From Lactobacillus sp. Sy-1 (GTDB taxonomy: Bacteria > Bacillota > Bacilli > Lactobacillales > Lactobacillaceae), in NCBI RefSeq assembly GCF_019303535.1, contig NZ_JACCIU010000002.1, forward strand, positions 62,001-126,000: DNA of 64,000 nucleotides, given 5' to 3'. How positions within the stretch are numbered: the first letter of the stretch is position 1; every line of letters begins with the position of its first letter. Below are positions 42,478-49,815 of the stretch, piece after piece. A program made the translations under genes and the position numbers. The notes under the pieces were generated by a model. It did no database searches, was not told the DNA's origin, and saw only the letters and a list, made by a program, of their open reading frames with translations.

Positions 42478-42542
42478 TTTCTAATTAATTATAAAATATA
42501 AATAATATATTTTATATTATTGGCGAATTTAATAATAATCGG

Positions 42543-42583
42543 GGTCAGTTATGGTGGTTAAAACCATAATTGACCTTTTTTTT
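42543..42583 (+). terminator. Terminator of proC
   Basis: GGTCAGTTATGG pairs with CCATAATTGACC (one mismatch), then T8. Confidence 0.85.
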
Positions 42584-42711
42584 GCGTTTTAAGCCATTTT
42601 GGGCTTCTGACGATTAACTTAACGATTATTATTATAAAGTGAAATTAAGCCCCCTTAAATTAACTCAAAATTATCGGAACCAGATTGTTAACAACCGTTC
42701 AATTTGGCTTA

Positions 42712-43650
42712 TTATCTTTTATGAAAATTGCGAATTAACTTTTCCGTTGCTAACCGTTGGGCTTCAGATATTTCTTCAGAATTATCTTGATAGTCCTTCT
42801 CCATCCATTCTGGGATCGGTTGTTCAATTATTTTAAGGTCACTATTTGCAACTGGCGTAATCTTTTCATCTTTTTTAAGCCCAAACGCCTCCGTGAAAAA
42901 TGTTTTTAGAGCGGTCATTAAGTACTTAGCCTGTTCTTCCAACTTGGCTGGGAGGTAACTAAAAATATGCTTTAATTTAACCGCCAATTTGGACCCAAGG
43001 TTAGTATTGTTTTCAAATCGTGTTTTAGGACTTTTAATTAGTCCGTTTATTTTGGCAACGTTTGTCTTAGCATTTAGAATAATCCCCATGATTTGATGTG
43101 CACGGGTTAAATCATTTTTAGTAAAATCAAGAATTTGGTCAACCACCATTTGGTCAACATGTAATTTTCCACAAACTGAATTTTTCCATTTTTCAATTGA
43201 TGAATACCTTTGTGGCTGATGGTCAACTGTATTAACTGTATCAATCTCTGATTGATTTTTTTGATTCTGGTGACTTTGATTAGTTTGCAATTTTTGCGTT
43301 TGTGGGGTTGCAGAATTTGCAGCTACGACTGGCAGATTCTGCTGGTCGGGTTCAGTAAACTTTGGTAAAAACAGTTTGTCAGCTTTACTAAACTGCTTTT
43401 TCTTAGTTACAAAACCTAATTTAACAAGCTTGTTGAAAATTTGACCTACTTTTCTGACGGATACTTTTAGTGAATCTGCCATTTGCTCAAGGGTGTAAAT
43501 TACATAAAAGTCATTTAATTTTGAGTCATAAAACTGCCGACTTGTCCTTGAAGACTTCATCCGATCACACAAAAGGGCGTATGCAACAATTTCGTCATTG
43601 GTCAGATCATGATTCTGAATTAAATCTACGTCTAGCATTATAAATTGCAT
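42712..43650 (-). CDS. repA: RepA_N-type plasmid replication initiator
   Basis: A 312-residue initiator. The N-terminal 120 residues (F-I-M-L-D-V-D-L-I-Q-N, then E-I-V-A-Y-A-L-L-C-D-R-M and a winged-helix with D-S-L-K-V-S-V-R-K-V-G-Q-I-F-N-K-L) match the RepA_N domain of theta-replicating Firmicute plasmids. A Gln/Asn linker is followed by a C-terminal host-specific domain. AGGAGG lies 7 bases before the ATG at 43650. A terminator hairpin in its leader and a rightward antisense transcript imply copy control by attenuation. A diverging parAB lies next door. Confidence 0.88.
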   Translation of the reverse strand: MQFIMLDVDLIQNHDLTNDEIVAYALLCDRMKSSRTSRQFYDSKLNDFYVIYTLEQMADSLKVSVRKVGQIFNKLVKLGFVTKKKQFSKADKLFLPKFTEPDQQNLPVVAANSATPQTQKLQTNQSHQNQKNQSEIDTVNTVDHQPQRYSSIEKWKNSVCGKLHVDQMVVDQILDFTKNDLTRAHQIMGIILNAKTNVAKINGLIKSPKTRFENNTNLGSKLAVKLKHIFSYLPAKLEEQAKYLMTALKTFFTEAFGLKKDEKITPVANSDLKIIEQPIPEWMEKDYQDNSEEISEAQRLATEKLIRNFHKR

Positions 43651-43670
43651 GGCTATTCCTCCTGGAATAG

Positions 43671-43702
43671 AAAAAAGAGAACAAGTTGTCACCCTTGTTC
43701 TC
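43671..43702 (-). promoter_or_regulatory. Attenuator in repA leader
   Basis: Read leftward, GAGAACAAG pairs perfectly with CTTGTTCTC, then T6. It ends a few bases before the repA ribosome binding site, so it stops transcription unless an antiterminator forms. Confidence 0.8.
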
Positions 43703-43747
43703 CTTCTAAAATATGTATTTTAGGTCTAACTAAATAAGCTATTAATA

Positions 43748-43776
43748 TTGCAATGATTATGCCATTACGCTATAAT
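43748..43776 (+). promoter_or_regulatory. Promoter of the counter-transcribed RNA
   Basis: TTGCAA (43748-43753), 17 bases, TATAAT (43771-43776), pointing against repA. Confidence 0.7.
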
Positions 43777-43782
43777 TAAAAC

Positions 43783-43963
43783 ATTCGTTGGAACTTGTTC
43801 CAACCAGTTAGTCTTTGTTTTTTTATAGCTAGTCACATTAGTGACTGCTTTTAATTTAATAGTTTTTTTAATTAGAGTGTTGGGAGAACAAGTAATTTGG
43901 GTACTTGTGATCTATTTACTAGGGTTGCTGCTGCGAACAGTTTCTCTAGAAACACTCTTTTTT
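43783..43963 (+). ncRNA. Counter-transcribed RNA controlling repA
   Basis: An RNA of about 180 bases is expected from the promoter above to the terminator at 43874-43963 (AGAGTGTT with AACACTCT, then T6). It contains hairpins GTTGGAA-CTTG-TTCCAAC and AGTCAC-ATTA-GTGACT. It runs antisense to the repA leader and could pair with it to favour the attenuator, as known for pIP501/pAMbeta1-type ctRNAs. No protein is encoded. Confidence 0.65.
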
Positions 43964-44117
43964 CTATATTCTTTTTTAATAATTAAAACCTAAACGGTCT
44001 AAATATACATTGTTTTTTTATAATTTGTAATTTTGTAACCATACAATTTGGTTGCTTTTTAATTACAAGAAAAGAATAACCGTAATAATAAGAATAGTCA
44101 ATAGCTTATTTTTCTGT

Positions 44118-44288
44118 ATGCTTGCATACATGTATTTATAACTACAATACTATTTGAATGCTTGCATATATTAATACATATATTCGGGTATACAAGAATA
44201 CATGGTTGCTGAAAAATCATTGATATAAGCACATTTAGCAACTTTTTCATTGCATACATTACTACAAGTAGTATATACTACTTGTAGT
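44118..44288. repeat. Iteron/centromere-like repeats upstream of parA-2
   Basis: ATGCTTGCATA occurs at 44118-44128 and 44158-44168, with a related TTGCATACATTACTAC near 44250. A perfect 28-bp palindrome spans 44261-44288 (half: ACTACAAGTAGTAT). Such a cluster before parA is expected for a parS centromere and autoregulation site. Part of it may belong to the origin. Confidence 0.65.
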
Positions 44289-44365
44289 AAATAATATTAA
44301 AATACATTTATACAATAATACGCACTAAAAAATTTTTTAAAACTTTTTTTTGAGGAGCAGACTTT

Positions 44366-45187
44366 ATGGCAAAAACAGTTACTTTTGGTAATTTTAAAGG
44401 TGGCACGGGGAAGACAACAAACAGTTGTATGATTGCATATCACCTATCAAAAAAGGGTTATCGAACCCTAGTTGTGGATTTAGATCCACAGGCTAATGCA
44501 ACCGCACTTTACTTGGCTACTAAGCAAGCACAAACTAAAGAGGTTGTAAAATTTGATACGACTTTAATGACGGCAATTAGTGATAACAATATAGAAAGCA
44601 TCGTTACTAAGATTCGGGACAATTTGTATTTACTCCCTAGTTTTGCTGATTTTACATCCTATCCATTATATTTGGAAAAACTATATCCAGGTGCTGATAA
44701 CCAGTACTTAAGGGCAGTTCATTTTTCAAAACTATTACAACCATTGGAGGATCAGTTCGATTATATTATTATTGATACGCCACCAACTGTGAGTTTATAT
44801 ACCGATTCTGCCTTAATGGCTTCTAGATACGTAATTGTCGTTTTACAAACTCAAGAACGTTCGTACACAGGTGCAGAAGCTTACATTGAATACCTGCAAG
44901 AATTAATTGATAATTATAAAGCTGACTATGATATTTCTGGAATTTTACCAGTACTATTGAAGAAAAAGTCTCAAGTTGATCAATTGATTTTAGATCAAGC
45001 TAAAAAACAATTCGGAAGTGAAAATGTTTTTGAAACAATCGTTAAAAATATGGAACGATTAAAACGATATGATATTATTGGAATTGTTGATCCTGATAAT
45101 CCTTCCCAGAAACATGATATTCATGACCAAAAGGTTCACTATTTATATGATCAAATTACAGATGAGTTTATTAAGCGGGTGAAATAA
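44366..45187 (+). CDS. parA: ParA-family ATPase (parAB-2)
   Basis: A 273-residue deviant Walker ATPase: K-G-G-T-G-K-T-T at 11-18, V-V-D-L-D-P-Q-A-N-A, Y-I-I-I-D-T-P-P-T. It resembles the ParA at 35491 in length and motifs but is clearly a different protein. GAGGAG lies 8 bases before the ATG. Adjacent to repA and a repeat cluster, it is the likely main segregation ATPase of this replicon. Confidence 0.92.
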   Translation: MAKTVTFGNFKGGTGKTTNSCMIAYHLSKKGYRTLVVDLDPQANATALYLATKQAQTKEVVKFDTTLMTAISDNNIESIVTKIRDNLYLLPSFADFTSYPLYLEKLYPGADNQYLRAVHFSKLLQPLEDQFDYIIIDTPPTVSLYTDSALMASRYVIVVLQTQERSYTGAEAYIEYLQELIDNYKADYDISGILPVLLKKKSQVDQLILDQAKKQFGSENVFETIVKNMERLKRYDIIGIVDPDNPSQKHDIHDQKVHYLYDQITDEFIKRVK

Positions 45188-45188
45188 A

Positions 45189-45515
45189 ATGAGTGATTTA
45201 CTAAGAAAGAATTTGGAGAATCAAAGTCGTAACAAAATGCCTAAGAATGTGTTTTCTAGAAATGAATTAGGAAATGATTTTGATAATAAAATTAAAAAAA
45301 TTGAAAAATCACGAAAGCAGCGTGAAAAATCAACTAGCATTAGAGTTTCTGTTGATACTGCAAATCAGTTAAATTCATTAGTCAGTGTTTTGGGGTTAGA
45401 TAGTGTAACCGAATTACTTGGCCAACTATCGGAATCAGCAGTTGAAAACTTGACTGATGAAGAAAAGATTGAGTATAAGACAATGAAGAAAATTTTAGAT
45501 AAAAAACGTAAATAG
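45189..45515 (+). CDS. ParB-like ribbon-helix-helix protein (parAB-2)
   Basis: A 108-residue basic protein starting 2 bases after the parA stop. The N-terminal half is Arg/Lys/Asn-rich. K-S-T-S-I-R-V-S-V-D-T-A-N-Q-L-N-S-L, followed by a second helix, is a ribbon-helix-helix signature for DNA binding. It would bind the upstream palindrome/repeats and partner ParA. The C-terminal tail is charged. Confidence 0.8.
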   Translation: MSDLLRKNLENQSRNKMPKNVFSRNELGNDFDNKIKKIEKSRKQREKSTSIRVSVDTANQLNSLVSVLGLDSVTELLGQLSESAVENLTDEEKIEYKTMKKILDKKRK

Positions 45516-45521
45516 ATTCAA

Positions 45522-45560
45522 TAAATAAGCAGTCATCCAAAATGGAAGACTGCTTATTTA
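45522..45560 (+). terminator. Terminator of parAB-2
   Basis: AATAAGCAGTC pairs perfectly with GACTGCTTATT, with an inner TCC-GGA extension. Confidence 0.85.
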
Positions 45561-45676
45561 TTATTTAAAATTTATTTTTTGTAATTTATTATTATTAACA
45601 TAATTTATTAAATTATATTTTTTTGGTCTAAAATACGGTACAATACTATATATATGAACTAAAAAGGAGCATAAAA

Positions 45677-46816
45677 ATGAAACGCTGGATTAAAATATCA
45701 ATCATTCCAGTTATTCTAGTTCTATTGTTGATTTTTGGAATTGTTTGGCGCATTGACCAAAATAGTGAAGAAAACGATCATGTCAAGAACTACGGAATTA
45801 TTACCGGATTGAATTTAGATGCTGCTCGGACTTACTACAATCCACAAACCATTAAAAAGTTTATTGATACGGTTAGTGAGAATAAGGGCCGTTATCTAAT
45901 GTTACATTTAACTGATGATGAGAATTTTGGAATTGAAAATGAATTTTTAGGACAGACTCTTAAAAATGCAAAGGTTGTTAATGGTGAGTACATCAATAAA
46001 AAAACTAACCGACCGTTTTTATCCAAGGCCCAATTAAAGGAATTAATTGATTATGGTAAAAAGAAGCATGTGTCTGTTTACCCTGAAATTGAATTCCCTG
46101 GTCATAGTAAAGCATTAATTGATTTACTAAGGGCCAAGAAGTATCCACATTTAAATTCAATGCTATCATTTAGTAATGAATTTGATTTTGGTGCTGATGG
46201 AGTTGCAACCTTATATAAAAAAATAATTGCTGAATATATGCCAATCTTACCTAAGAATAGTTATTTTGGAACTGGTGGTGATGAAATTTCTGTTGACGGT
46301 CATGATGATCAGGTTTCAATTCGGCAACTAGATAATAGTATTAATCGTTACCTTAGAAGCCATGGTAAACGGATGATGGTTTGGAATGACAGTATTATGA
46401 AGTCACAAGTTAATAAATATGATAAAAGTATCGTTGTTAACTACTGGAGTCAATCTGCTGCTCGGACTGATCCATCAGATAGAAAATCATTGATGGCAAT
46501 TCAAGCATCCCTTCCTGAAATTAACCGTGCTGGTTTAAAGACATTTAATGATAACCAAGCGATGACCTACATTGTTGCAGATAAGGGCAGCTTAGATAAG
46601 GATGGTTTGAATGATTTCAAGAAACAACTATCTGGATTTAACTCTGGAATGTGGGATGATTTAGATTCAACCCAGCAAGCCCCAAATGGAAATAATATTG
46701 GAAGCTTTGTTTCCATTTGGTCTGATGATGGAAATGGGTACTCTGGAACACAAATTGAAAAGAAGACCCGTCCATGGTTAGTAGCTTACTTTAACCGAGT
46801 AAATGAATTTAATTAG
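45677..46816 (+). CDS. GH20 beta-N-acetylhexosaminidase-like enzyme, membrane-anchored
   Basis: A 379-residue extracellular glycosidase with one N-terminal membrane helix (about 8-24). The TIM-barrel shows G-L-N-L-D-A-A-R, L-H-L-T-D-D-E-N, P-E-I-E-F-P-G-H-S and the catalytic pair Asp202-Glu203 in G-G-D-E. These are the GH20 landmarks. The compact single-domain form is closest in layout to dispersin B, which cuts poly-N-acetylglucosamine; wall glycan or chitobiose are other options. AAAGGAG lies before the ATG. Its own terminator follows. Confidence 0.85.
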   Translation: MKRWIKISIIPVILVLLLIFGIVWRIDQNSEENDHVKNYGIITGLNLDAARTYYNPQTIKKFIDTVSENKGRYLMLHLTDDENFGIENEFLGQTLKNAKVVNGEYINKKTNRPFLSKAQLKELIDYGKKKHVSVYPEIEFPGHSKALIDLLRAKKYPHLNSMLSFSNEFDFGADGVATLYKKIIAEYMPILPKNSYFGTGGDEISVDGHDDQVSIRQLDNSINRYLRSHGKRMMVWNDSIMKSQVNKYDKSIVVNYWSQSAARTDPSDRKSLMAIQASLPEINRAGLKTFNDNQAMTYIVADKGSLDKDGLNDFKKQLSGFNSGMWDDLDSTQQAPNGNNIGSFVSIWSDDGNGYSGTQIEKKTRPWLVAYFNRVNEFN

Positions 46817-46851
46817 AAAAAAGCGAGCCATTTTACATTGGCTCGCTTTTT
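46817..46851 (+). terminator. Terminator
   Basis: AAAAAGCGAGCCA pairs perfectly with TGGCTCGCTTTTT. Confidence 0.9.
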
Positions 46852-46872
46852 ATTTTAAAATATTTATTTTTT

Positions 46873-46891
46873 ATTATAAATTATTTATTTT
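46873..46891. repeat. AT-rich 19-mer repeat (copy 2)
   Basis: The same ATTATAAATTATTTATTTT as at 36301 and 48091, in the gap after the GH20 gene. Confidence 0.55.
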
Positions 46892-46974
46892 TTATAATTA
46901 TCCAGAATATTTCATGTTTTTGATAAATGTCTGTTATAATGGGGTAAATATATTATTGTGAGGGATATAATCTA

Positions 46975-47307
46975 ATGACACTAAGGTATAATACCGCAAT
47001 TGTTCACTTTATTCAGTTTAGTAGAAATAAGCCATTATTTCCCAAGGCTTATAAATTTTTTATTCCTGCTAAGCTAAAATCGTCTTTGTCAATCGGAAGT
47101 GTTGCAATGGTGCAGAACCATCTTCAAGATAAAAAATTTCTATCACCGGTTGTAATTACAGGAAACGTTACCAAAATGAATTCAAAAAAAGAGTTTAAGG
47201 CTTTATCTCAAGATACCGGAGAAACCCTATCAACTTATTTAGAAAAACAATTGAAGCAAACGACCGATGATCTTGAAAAGTATATTAAGGAAGATACAGC
47301 TAAGTAA
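46975..47307 (+). CDS. Conserved hypothetical protein, 110 aa
   Basis: A soluble basic 110-residue protein with no signal peptide. It contains V-H-F-I-Q-F-S-R-N-K-P-L-F-P-K-A-Y-K-F and F-L-S-P-V-V-I-T-G-N-V-T-K. AGGG lies 10 bases before the ATG. I do not recognise it. It is monocistronic, and a new promoter follows at 47344. Confidence 0.62.
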   Translation: MTLRYNTAIVHFIQFSRNKPLFPKAYKFFIPAKLKSSLSIGSVAMVQNHLQDKKFLSPVVITGNVTKMNSKKEFKALSQDTGETLSTYLEKQLKQTTDDLEKYIKEDTAK

Positions 47308-47343
47308 CGATTCGGTTACAAACAAATAAAAATAATTGTGAAT

Positions 47344-47373
47344 TTGTTTTTTAGTCTTTTAAAATGATATAAT
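47344..47373 (+). promoter_or_regulatory. Sigma-A promoter of the 47406 gene
   Basis: TTGTTT (47344-47349), 18 bases, extended -10 TGATATAAT with TATAAT at 47368-47373. Confidence 0.65.
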
Positions 47374-47405
47374 AACGATAGTACTTAATAAAGGGGTTTT
47401 TAATA

Positions 47406-48035
47406 ATGAAAAAACAAGTTTTTGCAACCGTATTAGTTGCTGGAATTTTATCACCATTATTTGCTTTTGGGAATGTAGCTAGCGCTAGTACCAAAGCAAC
47501 TTTGAAGCCAAGCGTTTCATATAATTCAGGAAAAATCAGTTTTAAGGGTTCTGCATCTAAGACTGTTAAGAAAGTTGTTGTTAAGAAGGGGAGTACTAAG
47601 TTTACCTCTGGAAACGTAAAGAACAAGAAGTTTAACCTTTCAAAGGCATTTACTGGCCAAAACAACTTCACGATTTACGGAACTAACAAGGCTGGTAAGA
47701 AGTTAACTAAGTCTTACACCATTAAGAAGGCTCAATACGTAACTGCCACTCCTACTTACTACAGTATCGATCGTTCAAAGCCAGGTAAGGTTGCTGTTAA
47801 GCTTTACTCTAACGGTGAAAAGAACGTTACATTCTACACTAAGTTCAATGGTTACGAATTTGATACTTCTAATGATGCAGCTGGTGGAACTATTACTTAT
47901 AACTACGCAAGTACTGACAGTTATACACTATCTGTTTACGCAAAGGCAAAGAACAAGATGGCAAGTGCTACTGTAAGCTTACCAGAAGTTAAGGATGGCC
48001 AAGGTCAAACAAACCCAGAAATCTTCCCATTCTAA
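47406..48035 (+). CDS. Secreted beta-rich protein, probably highly expressed
   Basis: A 209-residue exported protein with signal peptide M-K-K-Q-V-F-A-T (cleavage after A-S-A-S). It appears to contain two immunoglobulin-like beta domains: S-G-K-I-S-F-K-G-S...N-F-T-I-Y-G-T-N-K-A-G-K and a second with K-V-A-V-K-L-Y-S-N-G-E-K-N. The codons are strongly biased to AAG, AAC, TAC and TTC, like the phosphatase at 49816, suggesting high expression. AAAGGGG lies upstream. The function is unknown. Confidence 0.72.
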   Translation: MKKQVFATVLVAGILSPLFAFGNVASASTKATLKPSVSYNSGKISFKGSASKTVKKVVVKKGSTKFTSGNVKNKKFNLSKAFTGQNNFTIYGTNKAGKKLTKSYTIKKAQYVTATPTYYSIDRSKPGKVAVKLYSNGEKNVTFYTKFNGYEFDTSNDAAGGTITYNYASTDSYTLSVYAKAKNKMASATVSLPEVKDGQGQTNPEIFPF

Positions 48036-48048
48036 TCTAAACTAAATT

Positions 48049-48080
48049 AAAAAGAACAGCTTTCGTAGCTGTTCTTTTTA
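48049..48080. terminator. Bidirectional terminator
   Basis: AAAAAGAACAGCT pairs perfectly with AGCTGTTCTTTTT. Confidence 0.9.
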
Positions 48081-48090
48081 TTTACAATAA

Positions 48091-48109
48091 ATTATAAATT
48101 ATTTATTTT
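48091..48109. repeat. AT-rich 19-mer repeat (copy 3)
   Basis: A third exact copy of ATTATAAATTATTTATTTT, between converging genes. Confidence 0.55.
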
Positions 48110-48122
48110 TAATTACTTATTA

Positions 48123-48398
48123 TTAAATTGGCTTAATTAATAAAAAGAATAGGTTGAAAATGAAACCATTAACAAAGCCCACCTTAGAATCCTTAAAAAC
48201 ACCATTTTTATTATGAAACTGAGCAGCACTAGCAGCTAGAACCATAATTCCGTATGTAACGGTTAGGGAAACAATCCCCCAAAAGTAATCTCCATCAGTT
48301 ACAATCAGGCTAGTGATAATTCCAATAATAATTAGAACGTCAATTCCGCCGACTGCCATGTAAAGAGGGGTTTTAATTTTATTAAACGTTATCTTCAC
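48123..48398 (-). CDS. Three-helix small membrane protein
   Basis: About 90 residues with helices near 11-33, 39-60 and 71-88, and a polar loop A-A-Q-F-H-N-K-N-G-V-F. Function unknown. The GTG at 48398 overlaps AGGAAGTGA, which is the ribosome binding site itself. The likely start is a nearby non-standard codon (ATA at 48392). It converges on the secreted protein at 47406. Confidence 0.6.
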   Translation of the reverse strand: MKITFNKIKTPLYMAVGGIDVLIIIGIITSLIVTDGDYFWGIVSLTVTYGIMVLAASAAQFHNKNGVFKDSKVGFVNGFIFNLFFLLIKPI

Positions 48399-48457
48399 TT
48401 CCTAACTTATCAACCTGATTCATTAACATTATATCATTAAATCAAGAGGTGAATTGA

Positions 48458-49705
48458 ATGCAAAATCAACATCCAAAATTAATTAAACTAACGGTTGTGG
48501 GAATCTCATTAATGGGACTATCCATTGCAGCTCCGTTGCTTGTTGAATCGTTACCGGTTGTTGCAAGTAGTACCGTTAATTCAAATCAGATTAAAAAGAT
48601 TACGGCTAATATTAATAGGAAGCAACTTGAGTTAGCAAAAACCAAGAATCAGGCAGCGCAGCAAAAGTTAAAACAGCAAATTAAACGGTTAAAAAAGCAG
48701 TTAAATAAAGCTAAGGCATTACAAAAGACTATCCCCACTAGCGATGCTAGTGTAACAATAATTAAGCCCACCCCCAGTAGCGCAAGTAGCGCGGCAGCCA
48801 CAGCTAGTAGCTCTCCTGCCAGTAGTTCGACTTCAGCTGCCCCCGAATCTACTGCTAACTATGACCGATTAGCTTATGGATTTAACTTTGTTAGTGGGAA
48901 TGAAGTTTCCCCGCAGACTAACTTTGCCCCGGGCAATCCAGATCAACTTGAAGTTGGGGACGGAGCTTGGTTATTTAGTGATAATAACTTAGCAATCTAT
49001 AAGAACCTTCCAGCTGGTGATCCACCTAATTCAAGTGATGAAATTAGTAGTCCCCAACAATTTAACTTTAAGCTAATGTTGATTAACGCAATTCAAACCA
49101 ACGCTAATGGCATTGAATATGCTCACGTTACCAATGTTTCAGATCCTAATAATAAAATTGAGGTTGGGTGGGTAATTTTGAGTCAACTCAAGCCGGCCAC
49201 TTCAAATGCGAACGCTTTAATTCGCACTGCTGGAGCTAACGGCGTTAGCGATGCAGAAATTAATGATGTTAAACAAGGGGCATTGGATTCTGTAAATGCC
49301 GCTAGGACTAAGGTGGGGTTACCCAAGCTAGTTGAAGATCCCCAATTGAGTACCATTGCTAAGATCAGATCTAATGATATCGTCACCAATTTTAGTCATG
49401 ATGATGCCAATAATAATTCCATTATTGAGCAGGATCTAACTAATTTTGGGTTACTGGGGAATAATCAGAAGTACGACCGTTATGGTGAAAACATTAGTAC
49501 CGATTTAAACGCAAGCGACTTTTCCTACTATATGATTGGGTACCAGTCTAACTATTCAATGACTTATGCTGACGCAGGTCAATCGAACTGGGGACACCGC
49601 GCTAACGTATTAAATGGTGAATTCACTAACATTGGAATTGGGGTAACTTACGATCAAAAGTCAAATCAATTTTATACTGCATATGAATTTACCGGAATGA
49701 ATTAA
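48458..49705 (+). CDS. Secreted CAP-domain protein with coiled coil
   Basis: A 415-residue exported protein. After the signal peptide comes a Lys/Gln coiled coil (about 40-88), a Ser/Ala/Pro linker (about 95-135), a middle module (A-Y-G-F-N-F-V-S-G-N; W-V-I-L-S-Q-L) and a CAP domain from about 275 with V-N-A-A-R-T, N-F-S-H-D-D, G-E-N-I-S-T, W-G-H-R-A-N and G-I-G-V-T-Y. It is the longest CAP protein of the window. Ser/Ala linkers of this kind are often O-glycosylated in lactobacilli. AGAGGTGA lies upstream of the ATG. Function unknown. Confidence 0.87.
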   Translation: MQNQHPKLIKLTVVGISLMGLSIAAPLLVESLPVVASSTVNSNQIKKITANINRKQLELAKTKNQAAQQKLKQQIKRLKKQLNKAKALQKTIPTSDASVTIIKPTPSSASSAAATASSSPASSSTSAAPESTANYDRLAYGFNFVSGNEVSPQTNFAPGNPDQLEVGDGAWLFSDNNLAIYKNLPAGDPPNSSDEISSPQQFNFKLMLINAIQTNANGIEYAHVTNVSDPNNKIEVGWVILSQLKPATSNANALIRTAGANGVSDAEINDVKQGALDSVNAARTKVGLPKLVEDPQLSTIAKIRSNDIVTNFSHDDANNNSIIEQDLTNFGLLGNNQKYDRYGENISTDLNASDFSYYMIGYQSNYSMTYADAGQSNWGHRANVLNGEFTNIGIGVTYDQKSNQFYTAYEFTGMN

Positions 49706-49815
49706 TATTTTTAATCTTTTACATTTTTTTTACACTTTTGATACGTTAAAAACAAAATCTTAAGTTATTATAAATTTGTTAAATAAAATTAAAAATGATG
49801 AGGCGGGATATTTAA

